DNA of 46,967 nucleotides, taken from positions 1 through 46,967 of the forward strand of contig JEMX01000074.1 of the NCBI GenBank assembly GCA_000585055.1. The letters run 5' to 3'. A program made the position numbers and the translations under genes. The notes under the pieces were generated by a model. It worked only from the letters and a program-made list of their open reading frames with translations. It was not told the origin of the DNA and did no database searches. Position 1 is the first letter of the stretch, and each line of letters begins with the position of its first letter. This stretch comes from Candidatus Accumulibacter appositus (GTDB taxonomy: Bacteria; Pseudomonadota; Gammaproteobacteria; Burkholderiales; Rhodocyclaceae). Positions 8,971 through 18,050 of the stretch are shown here, in pieces.

Positions 8971-10026
8971 ATGCCGCTTATTCAGACCCAGTCGTTGCTC
9001 TTCCGGGCCATGGAAGAGGAGCGACCGGGGGCGGTCTGGCAGGCGCTGTTCAGAGAATTCTGGCCATCGTATCGCCGCTGGTATCTGCAAAGCGGCGAAG
9101 CAGCGCGTCCCTATTATCTACCGTGCGTGCGAGCGTTGCGCAGGCACATGCCGGAACTCTTGCCGAGCTACGAGGCCCTGTCCGAGCTCTCGGGCGGCGG
9201 CGACGTCGAGGCCCGCTTCCTGTCGCTTTTCTGTCCACCGCCGTACGTCACTGGCTGCTCACAGCTGGTCTGGCCGGGCGAGCGACCGTTACTGGTGCGC
9301 AACTACGACTATCCGCCGCAATTGTGCGAAGGCGTGATCCTGAAGACGGCCTGGAACGGCCGTGCGGTGATTGGTCTCAGCGACTGCATGTGGGGTCTGC
9401 TCGACGGCATCAACGAGGATGGTCTGGCGGTGGCCTTGTCATTTGGCGGCCGCCAGGAGGTTGGCGAAGGTTTCGGGGTGCCGCTCGTCTTGCGTTACGT
9501 GCTGGAAACTTGCACGCGTACCGACGAGGCCTGTGCGGCACTGGCGCGCGTTCCGGTGCATATGAGCTACAACGTGACCGTGGTTGACCGCAGCGGCGAT
9601 TTTGCGACCGTGTTTTTGGGCCCCGGCAAAGCCGGTGAGATCCGTCGCCTGGCGGCGGCGACCAATCACCAGAAAAAGGTCGAATGGCACCAGCACGCTC
9701 GTGCCACGTCGACGGTCGAGCGTCTGCGGCGGCTGATGGAGATGCTGGAAGACAGCGCCATGAATAGCGAGACGCTGATCGCCGCTTTCCTGCAGCCGCC
9801 CATTTACTCGAACGCGTTTGCGCGCGGCCTCGGCACACTTTACTCGGCGGCGTATTCGCCCAGCGACGGACGTGCCGACTTCTTCTGGCCCGGAGTCAGC
9901 TGGTCACAATCATTTGCCGAGTTCACCGTGGGCGAACGGCTCATCGAATTTGGCAGTTCGCCACCGCCGCATAACAATACGCCAGGCATGGACCTGCGTG
10001 AGGAGACAAGCCATGAAGGCAGATAG
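8971..10026 (+). CDS. C45-type Ntn hydrolase/acyltransferase (isopenicillin N acyltransferase-like)
   Basis: A 351-residue protein resembling peptidase family C45, which also contains acyl-CoA:6-aminopenicillanic acid acyltransferases. The probable self-processing nucleophile is Cys96 in YVTGCSQLVW. It is followed by the family RNYDY motif (110-114) and GINEDGLAVALSFGGR. If autoproteolysis occurs before Cys96, an N-terminal chain of about 95 residues would be released. Such enzymes cleave or exchange amide-linked acyl groups. It begins after a perfect GAGGAGG and its end overlaps the decarboxylase start by 14 bases, so the two are translationally coupled. Together with the preceding ATP-grasp ligase this suggests an amide that is built and later removed. 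That is inference. Confidence 0.82.
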   Translation: MPLIQTQSLLFRAMEEERPGAVWQALFREFWPSYRRWYLQSGEAARPYYLPCVRALRRHMPELLPSYEALSELSGGGDVEARFLSLFCPPPYVTGCSQLVWPGERPLLVRNYDYPPQLCEGVILKTAWNGRAVIGLSDCMWGLLDGINEDGLAVALSFGGRQEVGEGFGVPLVLRYVLETCTRTDEACAALARVPVHMSYNVTVVDRSGDFATVFLGPGKAGEIRRLAAATNHQKKVEWHQHARATSTVERLRRLMEMLEDSAMNSETLIAAFLQPPIYSNAFARGLGTLYSAAYSPSDGRADFFWPGVSWSQSFAEFTVGERLIEFGSSPPPHNNTPGMDLREETSHEGR

Positions 10027-12778
10027 CAAGAGCAAGAAGTCCCTGGGTGAATACTACAGCGCGCTGCAGCTGCGCACCGACCGCTGGAGTGCCCTGAAAA
10101 TTGCCAGCGAACAACTCATCCAGAGTAGCTCCGATCGCAAGAGGAATGAGGCCGAGCGCAAGGTCGTCGAGTTGATCGATGCCTTGCGTCCGATCGAACT
10201 CTACTGGGCCTTCCCGGGCCACGATACTTTCGGTCGGCTCGGCGAATTGGTGACCCAGGGACGTTTTGACGTCCTGGCGATTACGGTGCGCAACATCTGT
10301 CACTCGCTGCTGAGCAACAGTTATCGACGCAATCCTCATCACCACGATGTCGAGGAACTGACCGAGGGCAGTCCGGACGACGAGTCGACCGAACACGCTG
10401 TCAAGGATCTGCTCTATTTCGAAGTGCTGTTCGTGGACAGCTTTTCGCCGATGCAGGAAGAGAACCTGCGCCGCAAGTTCGCTTCACTGCGTCGCGCCGA
10501 AGATCCCTTCGTTTATGAGCCGGTGTTCGTGCCCAGCCTCACCGATGCCCTGATCGGTGTGATGTTCAACCACAACGTGCAGGCAGTGGTTATCCGCAAC
10601 GACCTGAAGCGCGACTCGGAGCAAACGCTGGAACTCCTTCATCGCCATCTTTCGCGGCTCGAGAAGGGGGTGCTGGAAGAGGTGGAGCCCAAGGAGTATG
10701 GTCCCGAGCTCTGTCGGATGATTGCCAAGCTTCGCCCGGAGCTGGACGTGTACCTGTTTACCGATCAGTCGGTCGAGGAAATCGCCGGTGCCAAGCTCGG
10801 CAACTGTCGGCGCGTCTTCTACAACCAGGAAGACCATCTCGACTTGCACCTGAACATCCTGCGCGGTGTCGCTGAGCGTTTTGAAGCGCCTTTCTTCAAC
10901 GCCCTTACGCAGTACGCGCGCATCCCGACGGGCGTCTTCCATGCCATGCCCATCAGTCGCGGCAAGTCGATCACCGCTTCGCACTGGATCAAGGACATGG
11001 GCGACTTTTACGGGATGAACATCTTTCTCGCTGAAACCTCGGCGACTTCGGGTGGCCTGGACAGCCTGCTGGAACCGCACGGTCCGATCAAGAAGGCGCA
11101 GGAGATGGCCGCCCGTGCCTTCGGCTCGAAGCAGACCTTCTTCGCCACCAACGGCACGTCCACCTGCAACAAGATCGTTGTGCAGGCGATTGTTCGCCCC
11201 GGCGACATCGTGCTGGTCGACCGCGATTGCCACAAGTCGCACCATTACGGCATGGTCCTGGCCGGCGCGCAGGTGGTCTATCTCGACAGCTACCCGCTCA
11301 ACGACTTCTCGATGTACGGCGCGGTGCCGATGAAGGAGATCAAGCATCGCTTGCTGGAACTGAAGGCGGCCGGCAAGCTCGACCGCGTGCGCATGCTGTT
11401 GTTGACCAACTGCACTTTCGACGGCGTCGTTTACAACGTCGAGCGGGTCATGGAGGAGTGTCTGGCGATCAAGCCGGACCTGGTTTTCCTGTGGGATGAG
11501 GCGTGGTTTGCCTTTGCCCGCTTTGGCCCGGCTTACCGGAAGCGGACGGCCATGTATTGTGCCGGAGTGCTGCGCGAGCGCTACCGCTCTGCCGAGTACC
11601 GCGAGGCCTACGCAAAGTACCAGGAGAAAATGGCCGACGCCGACGACGCAACGCTGCTCACGACGCGGCTGATGCCGGATCCGGAAAAAGTCAGTGTGCG
11701 CGCCTACGCCTGCCAATCGACACACAAGACGCTCACCTCCCTGCGCCAGGGCTCGATGATCCATGTGCACGACCAGGACTTCAAGGACGAGGTCGAGCAG
11801 GCCTTCCACGAGGCGTACATGACGCACACCTCGACCTCGCCCAACTACCAGATCATCGCTTCTCTGGATATCGGCCGACGGCAGGTCGAACTCGAGGGAT
11901 TCGAGTTTGTCCAGCGGCAGGTCGAGCAGGCGATGTCGCTGCGCAAGGTGATCAATACCCATCCACTGATCAGCAAGTATTTTCACGTCGTCACGGTGGC
12001 CGAGATGATCCCGGCCGAGTATCGCAAGTCGGGGATCAAGAGCTACTGGGACCCGCAGCATGGCTGGAGTGACATCATGGCCGCCTGGAGCGAGGACGAG
12101 TTCGTTCTTGATGCCACACGGATCACCCTGTCGGTGGCAGGTTCGGGATGGGACGGAGACACGTTCAAGAACGAGATCCTGATGAACAAGCACGGGATTC
12201 AGATCAACAAGACCTCGCGCAACACGGTGCTGTTCATGACCAATATCGGCACGACGCGCTCGTCGGTCGCCTATCTGATCGAGGTGTTGGTCAAGATTGC
12301 CAGGGATCTCGATGAGCGCCTGGATGATGCGAGCAACGTCGAGCGCAAGATTTTCGAGCGCAAGGTGAAGGCCTTGCGTGAGGATTTGCCGCCGCTGCCG
12401 GACTTCAGTTGCTTTCACGATTCGTTCCGGATCAGTTCGGGCAACGGGACGCCCGAGGGCGACATTCGCTCGGCCTTCTTCCTGGCATACGATGAAAGCA
12501 AGTGCGAGTACATTCCGATCGAGGGGAATTCGATCGAGAAGGCGATTGCCAGCGGACGCCAGCTGGTGTCGACGACCTTCGTCATCCCCTATCCACCGGG
12601 TTTTCCGATTCTGGTTCCGGGGCAGGTGATCAGCCAGGAAATCATCACCTTCATGCGCGCGCTCGATGTCAAGGAGATTCATGGCTACCGGCCGGAACTC
12701 GGCCTGCGCATCTTTACCGAGCAGGCGCTGGCGGTACTCGAGGCCAGCCCGTCGTCGATTCAGGAACTGCCCACTTGA
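10013..12778 (+). CDS. Orn/Lys/Arg-type PLP decarboxylase, long form
   Basis: A 921-residue fold-type I decarboxylase, clearly longer than the roughly 710-760 residues of LdcI, SpeF or AdiA. Residues 1-340 carry an extended N-terminal region. The PLP core follows, with FFATNGTSTCNKIV, DRDCHKSHHYG, LWDEAWFAFARFGP (cofactor Asp) and CQSTHKTLTSLRQGS, where Lys572 binds PLP. The C-terminal domain has TFVIPYPPGFPILVPGQ, usual in this family. It removes CO2 from a basic amino acid, giving an amine such as putrescine, agmatine or cadaverine. The start ATG 10013 (MKADSKSKKS) follows AGGAG and overlaps the C45 gene. Earlier in-frame codons lie inside that gene. The substrate is not decidable here. Confidence 0.88.
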   Translation: MKADSKSKKSLGEYYSALQLRTDRWSALKIASEQLIQSSSDRKRNEAERKVVELIDALRPIELYWAFPGHDTFGRLGELVTQGRFDVLAITVRNICHSLLSNSYRRNPHHHDVEELTEGSPDDESTEHAVKDLLYFEVLFVDSFSPMQEENLRRKFASLRRAEDPFVYEPVFVPSLTDALIGVMFNHNVQAVVIRNDLKRDSEQTLELLHRHLSRLEKGVLEEVEPKEYGPELCRMIAKLRPELDVYLFTDQSVEEIAGAKLGNCRRVFYNQEDHLDLHLNILRGVAERFEAPFFNALTQYARIPTGVFHAMPISRGKSITASHWIKDMGDFYGMNIFLAETSATSGGLDSLLEPHGPIKKAQEMAARAFGSKQTFFATNGTSTCNKIVVQAIVRPGDIVLVDRDCHKSHHYGMVLAGAQVVYLDSYPLNDFSMYGAVPMKEIKHRLLELKAAGKLDRVRMLLLTNCTFDGVVYNVERVMEECLAIKPDLVFLWDEAWFAFARFGPAYRKRTAMYCAGVLRERYRSAEYREAYAKYQEKMADADDATLLTTRLMPDPEKVSVRAYACQSTHKTLTSLRQGSMIHVHDQDFKDEVEQAFHEAYMTHTSTSPNYQIIASLDIGRRQVELEGFEFVQRQVEQAMSLRKVINTHPLISKYFHVVTVAEMIPAEYRKSGIKSYWDPQHGWSDIMAAWSEDEFVLDATRITLSVAGSGWDGDTFKNEILMNKHGIQINKTSRNTVLFMTNIGTTRSSVAYLIEVLVKIARDLDERLDDASNVERKIFERKVKALREDLPPLPDFSCFHDSFRISSGNGTPEGDIRSAFFLAYDESKCEYIPIEGNSIEKAIASGRQLVSTTFVIPYPPGFPILVPGQVISQEIITFMRALDVKEIHGYRPELGLRIFTEQALAVLEASPSSIQELPT

Positions 12779-12854
12779 GATCGCTCGGCGCGACTCGCTC
12801 GGTGGTCGCGTCGCGGCCATTCGTTCATTCACTGAAAGAAGAGGAGCGCTGCCT

Positions 12855-13637
12855 ATGCAGACCGAAACGATCATTTATCATGCACGCGGCGGGATCGCCG
12901 AAATTCGACTGAACAGGCCGCATCGCTTGAATGCGGTGACCCAGCAGCTCTATGACGAACTCAACGCCGCGCTGGGCGTCGCCGAAGCCGACGGCGACGT
13001 GCGCGTCGTGCTGTTGACCGGCGAGGGCCGCGCTTTCTGCGTTGGCGCTGACCTCAAGGAACACAAGGCGGGGCGAACCGCCTACGATCGACGCCAGTAT
13101 CTGCGCGGCGAGCAGATCGTCTGCAAACGCTTGCTTTTGTTGTCGAAGCCGGTGGTTGCTGCGGTCAATGGCTTCGCCGTCGGCGCCGGCGCCGAAATGG
13201 CGATCGCTTCGGACTTCATTCTGATGGCCGAAAGCGCACAGATCGGCCTGCCCGAGGTGAGCATCGGCACTTTCCTCGGTGGTGGCGTCACCTATCTGCT
13301 GCCGCGGCTGGTCGGTCTTGCCAAGGCGCGCGAACTGGTGTTTCTCGGCGAACGCATCAAGGGCGAGGAGGCGGTACGCATCGGCCTGGCCAATCGCGTG
13401 TTGCCGGATGAAGGCTTTCTCGACGCGGCGCGCGAGTTTGCCGGCCGGATTGCCGGCAAGGCGCCCTTGTCGATGCAACTCGCCAAGGAGCAGCTGAACA
13501 TGGCTGCGGAGCGTACTTTCGACGCGGCTCTGACCGCCGAGCTCGAAGGAATGAGCTTCGTCGGTACTACTCAGGACTGGCAGGAGGGCATCGACGCCTT
13601 CGCCGAAAAGCGTCTGCCGATCTTCAAGGGGTGCTGA
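12855..13637 (+). CDS. Enoyl-CoA hydratase/isomerase family protein (first crotonase)
   Basis: A 260-residue crotonase. The oxyanion-hole and active-site region is intact: GRAFCVGADLKEH, FAVGAGAEMAIASDF and IGLPEVSIGTFLGGG. Both Glu residues that act in crotonase hydration (GAE and LPE) are present. It starts at ATG 12855, behind GAGGAG, 76 bases after the decarboxylase, with no terminator in that gap. It is one base from the acyl-CoA synthetase gene. The context suggests hydration of an unsaturated acyl-CoA produced downstream of CoA activation. Isomerase or hydrolase activity in the same family cannot be excluded. Confidence 0.9.
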   Translation: MQTETIIYHARGGIAEIRLNRPHRLNAVTQQLYDELNAALGVAEADGDVRVVLLTGEGRAFCVGADLKEHKAGRTAYDRRQYLRGEQIVCKRLLLLSKPVVAAVNGFAVGAGAEMAIASDFILMAESAQIGLPEVSIGTFLGGGVTYLLPRLVGLAKARELVFLGERIKGEEAVRIGLANRVLPDEGFLDAAREFAGRIAGKAPLSMQLAKEQLNMAAERTFDAALTAELEGMSFVGTTQDWQEGIDAFAEKRLPIFKGC

Positions 13638-13638
13638 G

Positions 13639-15825
13639 ATGACCACCATGAATACTGCAGCGCAGCGCAGCCCGCTGCATGATTTTCTTGCCCCCGATTC
13701 GATCGCCATCGTCGGCGCCTCGGCCGATCCCACCAAGCGTGGCTACAAGGCCATGGTCGGGCTGATCAAGGATGGTTACGCGGGCAGGATCTACCCGATC
13801 AATCCCAAGGTGGATAGGGTTCTCGGCGTCAGGGCCTATCCGTCACTGGCCGACATCCCGGGAACCGCCGACCTGGCGCTGATCTGCACGCCGGCTGCCA
13901 GCGTGCCGGGTTTGCTCGTCGAATGCGGCAGGAAGGGCGTCAAGGGGGCGGTGATCCTGGCCAGCGGTTTCCGCGAAACCGGGCGTCCGGAAGGCATCAA
14001 GCTGGAGCAGGAAATGCTCGCCGCCGCGCAGCAGAGCGGCGTGCGGGTGATTGGCCCGAACACCTCGGGGATGTTCAACCTGCACAAGAAAGTCAACCTC
14101 CTGGCGTTGAACAACGTCAAGGCGGGCGATATCGGGCTCATCTCGCAATCCGGCAATATGCTGCTGTCGCTGGTGCTCGAAGCCGAGCGTAATGGTCACG
14201 TCGGCTTCAGCACCTATGCCGGGCCGGGCAATCAGGCCGATATCGGCTTCAATGATTACCTGCGTTACCTTGGCGAAGATGTGCATACACGCGTCGCGAC
14301 CTTGTACGTCGAAGGCTTTCGCGATGGGCGCCGCTTTCTCGACGCGGCGCGTGAAATCACGGCCGTCAAGCCGGTCGTGGTGTACAAGTCGGGGTCAACC
14401 GAAGCGGGCCAGAAAGCGGCCAGTTCGCATACCGGCGCTTTGGCCGGTAGCTATGCGATGACGGTCGATGTCTTGCGTCAGGTTGGCGTCAGCGTGGTGC
14501 AGCATTCGGACGAGATCCTCCCGGTCGCCGAAGGCCTGGGCTTGCTGCAGAAGGCACGCGGCAAGCGCGTGGCCGTGGTCGCCGACGGCGGCGGTCAGGC
14601 GACCATTGCCTCCGATCGCCTCAGCGAAGCCGGGCTTGAACTGGCCGAGCTCAGCGAAACAACGCGCCGACGTCTCGGCGAAATCCTTTTCCCGCAGGCC
14701 TCGCTGGTCAATCCGGTGGACGTCGCCGGCAGCAGCGATGCCAACCCGGCGCTGCTTGCCGATTGTCTGGAGATCGTCGCCGAGGACGATCAGGTCGACA
14801 GTATTTTCCTGGTCGGCATGTTCGGGGGTTACCACACCCGCTTTGCCGAGGATCTGCTGGGCGGCGAGATGCGTGCCGCCGAAGCAATGATCGAACTGGC
14901 GCGCAAGACCGACAAGCCGCTGATCGTCTATAGCCTCTACGCACCGGTCAATCCGCCGGCCTTGCGCCGCTTGCATGAAGCGGGGCTGCCAGTCTACAGC
15001 TCGATCGAGCACGCCGTGCGCGTCCTCTCGGCGCTGGGCGAACGCGGCATCTATCTGGCGGCGAGCAGCGGCCAGAAGAGCCTGCCGACGGTGCTCCCCA
15101 ACCGCGAAGCGCAGCGTGCTTTTGCCACGGCTCAGGCCGAGGGTCGCGACCTTTTCGAGTTCGAAGCCAAGAACCTGCTGCGCGCCCACGGCGTCGCCGT
15201 CCCGGACGAACTGTTGGCCAGTTCTCCCGACGATCTGGCCAGTATCGCTGCACGCTTTGGCGATCAGCCGCTGGCCATGAAGGTGGTCTCCAAGGACATC
15301 CTGCACAAATCGGATGCCGGCGGCGTCAAGCTCAATGTGCGCGGCGAAGCCGGCATGCGCGCCGCTTTTGACGAGATCATGGCTGCCGGCCGCGCCTACG
15401 ATCCGCAGGCGGTGATCAAAGGCGTGCTCCTTACGCCGATGGCGCGCAAGGGTGTCGAGGTGATTATCGGTGTCATTCGCGATCCCATTTTCGGGCCGGT
15501 ATTGATGTTCGGGCTGGGGGGCATATTTGTAGAGATTCTCGAGGACGTTGCTTTCCGGGCCATTCCCCTGTCGTCGCACGATGCGTCGTCGATGCTTGAG
15601 CAGATCAAGTCGCGCAAGATCCTTGGCGGCGTGCGTGGTGAAGCGGCCGTCGACAAGGCGGCGCTGGTCGATTTGCTGTTGAAGGTGTCGAGTATCGTCG
15701 AGGCTTATCCGGAACTGCTCGAACTGGATCTCAATCCGCTCATTGCCCGGGCCGACGGCTATGCGGTCGTCGATGCGCGGATCATCGTCGCCCGTCAAGC
15801 GGGGGCAGGAAAGGAGGCCTTGTGA
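13639..15825 (+). CDS. NDP-forming acyl-CoA synthetase (acetate-CoA ligase family)
   Basis: A 728-residue single-chain fusion. The domain order is a CoA-binding Rossmann domain (SIAIVGASADPTKRG, about 20-140), succinyl-CoA-ligase-like domains (NTSGM; phosphohistidine candidate His264 in SSHTGALAG), then a C-terminal ATP-grasp domain from about 500 (KVVSKDILHKSDAGGVKLN). This is the ADP-forming acetyl-CoA synthetase/Pat-type layout. No GNAT domain is seen, so it is not a protein acetyltransferase fusion. It interconverts an acid, CoA and ATP with acyl-CoA, ADP and phosphate. Between two crotonases it probably activates the acid made by the semialdehyde dehydrogenase, or recovers ATP from an acyl-CoA product. 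The start is at ATG 13639; ATG 13648 is an alternative. Confidence 0.9.
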   Translation: MTTMNTAAQRSPLHDFLAPDSIAIVGASADPTKRGYKAMVGLIKDGYAGRIYPINPKVDRVLGVRAYPSLADIPGTADLALICTPAASVPGLLVECGRKGVKGAVILASGFRETGRPEGIKLEQEMLAAAQQSGVRVIGPNTSGMFNLHKKVNLLALNNVKAGDIGLISQSGNMLLSLVLEAERNGHVGFSTYAGPGNQADIGFNDYLRYLGEDVHTRVATLYVEGFRDGRRFLDAAREITAVKPVVVYKSGSTEAGQKAASSHTGALAGSYAMTVDVLRQVGVSVVQHSDEILPVAEGLGLLQKARGKRVAVVADGGGQATIASDRLSEAGLELAELSETTRRRLGEILFPQASLVNPVDVAGSSDANPALLADCLEIVAEDDQVDSIFLVGMFGGYHTRFAEDLLGGEMRAAEAMIELARKTDKPLIVYSLYAPVNPPALRRLHEAGLPVYSSIEHAVRVLSALGERGIYLAASSGQKSLPTVLPNREAQRAFATAQAEGRDLFEFEAKNLLRAHGVAVPDELLASSPDDLASIAARFGDQPLAMKVVSKDILHKSDAGGVKLNVRGEAGMRAAFDEIMAAGRAYDPQAVIKGVLLTPMARKGVEVIIGVIRDPIFGPVLMFGLGGIFVEILEDVAFRAIPLSSHDASSMLEQIKSRKILGGVRGEAAVDKAALVDLLLKVSSIVEAYPELLELDLNPLIARADGYAVVDARIIVARQAGAGKEAL

Positions 15826-16613
15826 TGAGCATGCCGCCAGTTGCCGATGCACTGCTCGAAGTCGACGCTCGGGTGGCAGTCCTGACCCTCAATCGTGACG
15901 ACGTCCGCAACGCCCTGACCGGCACCCAGCTGATTGAAGACATCGTCCGCGTCGCTGACTGGGTGAATCGTTGTGACGAGGTGTCAGTGCTGGTGATTAC
16001 CGGCGCCGGAGCTGCTTTCTCTGCCGGTGGCAACGTCAAGGACATGGCCAGACGCAGTGGTGATTTCGCGGGCGACGTGGCCGAGGTGGCACAGCGCTAT
16101 CGGCGTGGCATCCAGCGCATCCCGCTGGCGCTGAGCGAAGTCGAGATCCCGGTAATCGCGGCGGTGAACGGCGCCGCCATCGGCGCCGGCTTCGATCTGG
16201 CCAACATGGCCGACATTCGCCTGGCATCGCGGCGGGCCAGGTTCGGAGAAACTTTTTTGAATCTGGGGATAATTCCCGGGGACGGTGGCGCCTGGTTCAT
16301 GCAGCGGCTGATCGGTTACCAGCAAGCCTTCGAGCTGACCCTGACCGGCCGCATCGTCGGCGCCGACGAGGCCAAGGCGCTGGGGATCGTGCTTGACGTC
16401 GTCGAGCCAGAGCACTTGCTGCCAACGGCGCTCGATCTTGCCGCGCGCATTGCCGCCCAGCCGCCAAAGGCGCTACGCCTTACCAAGCGACTGATGAAAA
16501 TGGCACAACGCATGGAGTTAAAAGACTTTCTCGACCTGTGTGCTTCCTTTCAGGGAATGTGCCATAACGAAGCGGAGCATCTGGAAGCGGTGAGCAGAAT
16601 GCTCAAAGAATGA
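15825..16613 (+). CDS. Enoyl-CoA hydratase/isomerase family protein (second crotonase)
   Basis: A 262-residue crotonase overlapping the synthetase stop (TGATG). A perfect AAGGAGG 7 bases before ATG 15825 decides the start; the GTG at 15822 is too close. Motifs: GAAFSAGGNVKDM, AAIGAGFDLANMADIRLA, ARFGETFLNLGIIPGDGG. Compared with the first crotonase, the first catalytic acid is Asp (GFD) and the second is Glu (GET). The reaction may therefore differ, for example isomerisation or lyase chemistry rather than simple hydration. It is the last gene before a 414-base gap and probably closes the operon. Confidence 0.88.
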   Translation: MSMPPVADALLEVDARVAVLTLNRDDVRNALTGTQLIEDIVRVADWVNRCDEVSVLVITGAGAAFSAGGNVKDMARRSGDFAGDVAEVAQRYRRGIQRIPLALSEVEIPVIAAVNGAAIGAGFDLANMADIRLASRRARFGETFLNLGIIPGDGGAWFMQRLIGYQQAFELTLTGRIVGADEAKALGIVLDVVEPEHLLPTALDLAARIAAQPPKALRLTKRLMKMAQRMELKDFLDLCASFQGMCHNEAEHLEAVSRMLKE

Positions 16614-16727
16614 CTGCCGCGGTGGTCGGCGCAGGAATTCGCAGCACGCTGATGCTCACCGATTTTCCGCGCCCTTGCTTCCCGCGCAAAGCCGCAAACG
16701 GCCGCCGGAAGGAGCGTGTGGCGCCAC

Positions 16728-16788
16728 ATTGGTATCAGCTATTCGCCTGGAATTGGTCCGAGTGTGCGTTGGTTTTATGTGTAGAGTC
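16728..16788 (+). promoter_or_regulatory. Second copy of the proposed MocR operator/promoter, before the TRAP genes
   Basis: ATTGGTATCAG at 16728-16738 is identical to 3173-3183. A second ATTGGT lies 24 bp on (16752-16757), then TGTGC at 16763-16767 and GTAGAGTC at 16781-16788. Every spacing equals that of the gabD promoter, while the bases between are mostly different. This argues for a conserved binding site rather than recent duplication. It would place the TAXI-TRAP transporter under the MocR regulator. The leader to the TTG at 17028 would be about 230 bases. Confidence 0.6.
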
Positions 16789-16838
16789 GCTCAGCGTTGG
16801 CTTTTGTCCATTGCACGAGACGGAATGTTTCGGGTAAA

Positions 16839-16852
16839 TTGGCTTTAGCCAA
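16839..16852. promoter_or_regulatory. Short palindrome in the TRAP leader
   Basis: TTGGCTTTAGCCAA is a perfect inverted repeat with 6-bp arms, between the MocR-type promoter and the TAXI gene. It could be a repressor site or a chance palindrome. Nothing else supports a role. Confidence 0.25.
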
Positions 16853-16872
16853 CGCGCCAACAGGCACGGAGC

Positions 16873-16901
16873 TTGACTTGTCAATGACTGCTACGAATAT
16901 A
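16873..16901 (+). promoter_or_regulatory. Possible second sigma70 promoter for the TRAP genes
   Basis: TTGACT at 16873-16878 is followed after 17 bases by AATATA at 16896-16901. The -35 match is good and the -10 match is poor. It lies closer to the TAXI start than the MocR-type promoter. Apart from these elements I see nothing in the 16614-17027 gap. Confidence 0.3.
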
Positions 16902-17027
16902 GAGCGGCGTTGTTTGGGGGCGGTATAGAACTCGTGTTCGCCTCCCGTGCATGATCAGGTCGCCAACCGGCTGGGTCGCGGCATGGCTCGTCGCCGTTGC
17001 TTAAATATTATGAAGGAGACCAGAACC

Positions 17028-17993
17028 TTGAACAAACTTACTACCCTGGCAGCAGCCCTTGCCGTTTCTGCCACCATCTCCAGCCCGACGGCATTTGCAG
17101 AACAGAAGTTCGTGACCATTGGCACCGGGGGTGTGACCGGTGTTTATTACGCAGCGGGCGGCGCGATTTGCCGCCTGATGAACAAGGAAAAGAAAACGCA
17201 CGGCATTCGTTGCTCGGTCGAAAGTACCGGTGGATCGGTTTACAACGTCAATACCATCAAGGCGGGCGAGCTTGACTTCGGCGTTGCTCAGTCCGATGTC
17301 GCGTACAACGCGCTGAAGGGAGAGAACCAGTTCAAGGGTGCGGCCTTTGGCGACCTGCGTTCGGTCTTCTCGATTCATCCCGAGCCGCTCGTCGTTCTCG
17401 CTCGCGAGGACGCCAAGGTCACTTCGCTGCTCGACTTCAAGGGTAAGCGCTTCAATATCGGCAATCCGGGCTCCGGACAGCGCGCGACGATGGACATCCT
17501 GCTGCCAGCGTTGGGCATGAAGACCAGTGATTTCTCGCTGGTTTCGGAGATGAAGGCCGATGAACACGGCGCGGCGCTTTGCGACAACAAGATCGACGGC
17601 TTCGCCTACGTCGTCGGCAACCCGTCGGCAAACATCCAGGACCCGACCACCACCTGTCACGCGCAACTGGTCAATATCCTCGGCCCGGCGGTCGACAAAC
17701 TGGTCAAAACCTACCCCTACTACGCGGCAGTCACGATTCCCGGCGGCATGTACGCGCACAACCCGAACCCGACGAACACCTTCGGCGTCGTTGCTGCCTT
17801 TGTCTCGTCGTCGAAAGTTTCCAACGACGTGGTCTATGCGATGGTAAAAGCCGTCTTCGACAATCTGGATGACTTCAAGAAGCTGCATCCCGCTTTCGCT
17901 CATCTTGACCCGAAAGAGATGATCAAGAACGGCCTGTCGGCACCGCTCCACGACGGCGCCGTGAAGTACTACAAGGAGAAAGGCTGGATGTAA
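17028..17993 (+). CDS. TAXI-family TRAP transporter periplasmic substrate-binding protein
   Basis: A 321-residue binding protein. TTG 17028 gives a clean signal peptide ([27 protein letters not shown], cleavage after AFA) and has AAGGAG 9 bases upstream. The ATG at 17010 would place that Shine-Dalgarno inside the gene, so I reject it. The mature start is typical of the TAXI family: [17 protein letters not shown], then [24 protein letters not shown] and [15 protein letters not shown] proteins bind small organic acids or amino acids in the periplasm and deliver them to a TRAP permease. The permease gene follows directly. The ligand is unknown, but the shared promoter type with the gabD operon suggests a substrate of that pathway. 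Confidence 0.92.
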   Translation: MNKLTTLAAALAVSATISSPTAFAEQKFVTIGTGGVTGVYYAAGGAICRLMNKEKKTHGIRCSVESTGGSVYNVNTIKAGELDFGVAQSDVAYNALKGENQFKGAAFGDLRSVFSIHPEPLVVLAREDAKVTSLLDFKGKRFNIGNPGSGQRATMDILLPALGMKTSDFSLVSEMKADEHGAALCDNKIDGFAYVVGNPSANIQDPTTTCHAQLVNILGPAVDKLVKTYPYYAAVTIPGGMYAHNPNPTNTFGVVAAFVSSSKVSNDVVYAMVKAVFDNLDDFKKLHPAFAHLDPKEMIKNGLSAPLHDGAVKYYKEKGWM

Positions 17994-18010
17994 GTCGGTC
18001 GGAAGCATGC

Positions 18011-18037
18011 GGGAGCGGCGACGAGTCAGTCGCTCCC
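18011..18037 (+). terminator. Stem-loop between TRAP binding protein and permease genes (first)
   Basis: GGGAGCG (18011-18017) can pair with CGCTCCC (18031-18037) across a 13-base loop. No T-run follows. Together with the next hairpin it may stabilise or attenuate the transcript, so that the binding protein is made in excess over the permease. Confidence 0.4.
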
Positions 18038-18050
18038 GGTAGCCCTGCCG

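Noticed and set aside
10484..12874. Very long open frame antisense to the decarboxylase (796 codons)
   Set aside because: It is a GC-rich shadow of a gene with clear catalytic motifs; the antisense product has no recognisable domain or ribosome site.
14395..15852. Open frame antisense to the acyl-CoA synthetase
   Set aside because: Same shadow effect; no motif and no plausible start.
16610..16837. Small 75-codon frame after the second crotonase
   Set aside because: It contains the MocR-type promoter, has no ribosome site and no protein-like features.
17010..17027. ATG start for the TAXI binding protein
   Set aside because: The AAGGAG needed for initiation lies inside this segment, and TTG 17028 gives the clean signal peptide.
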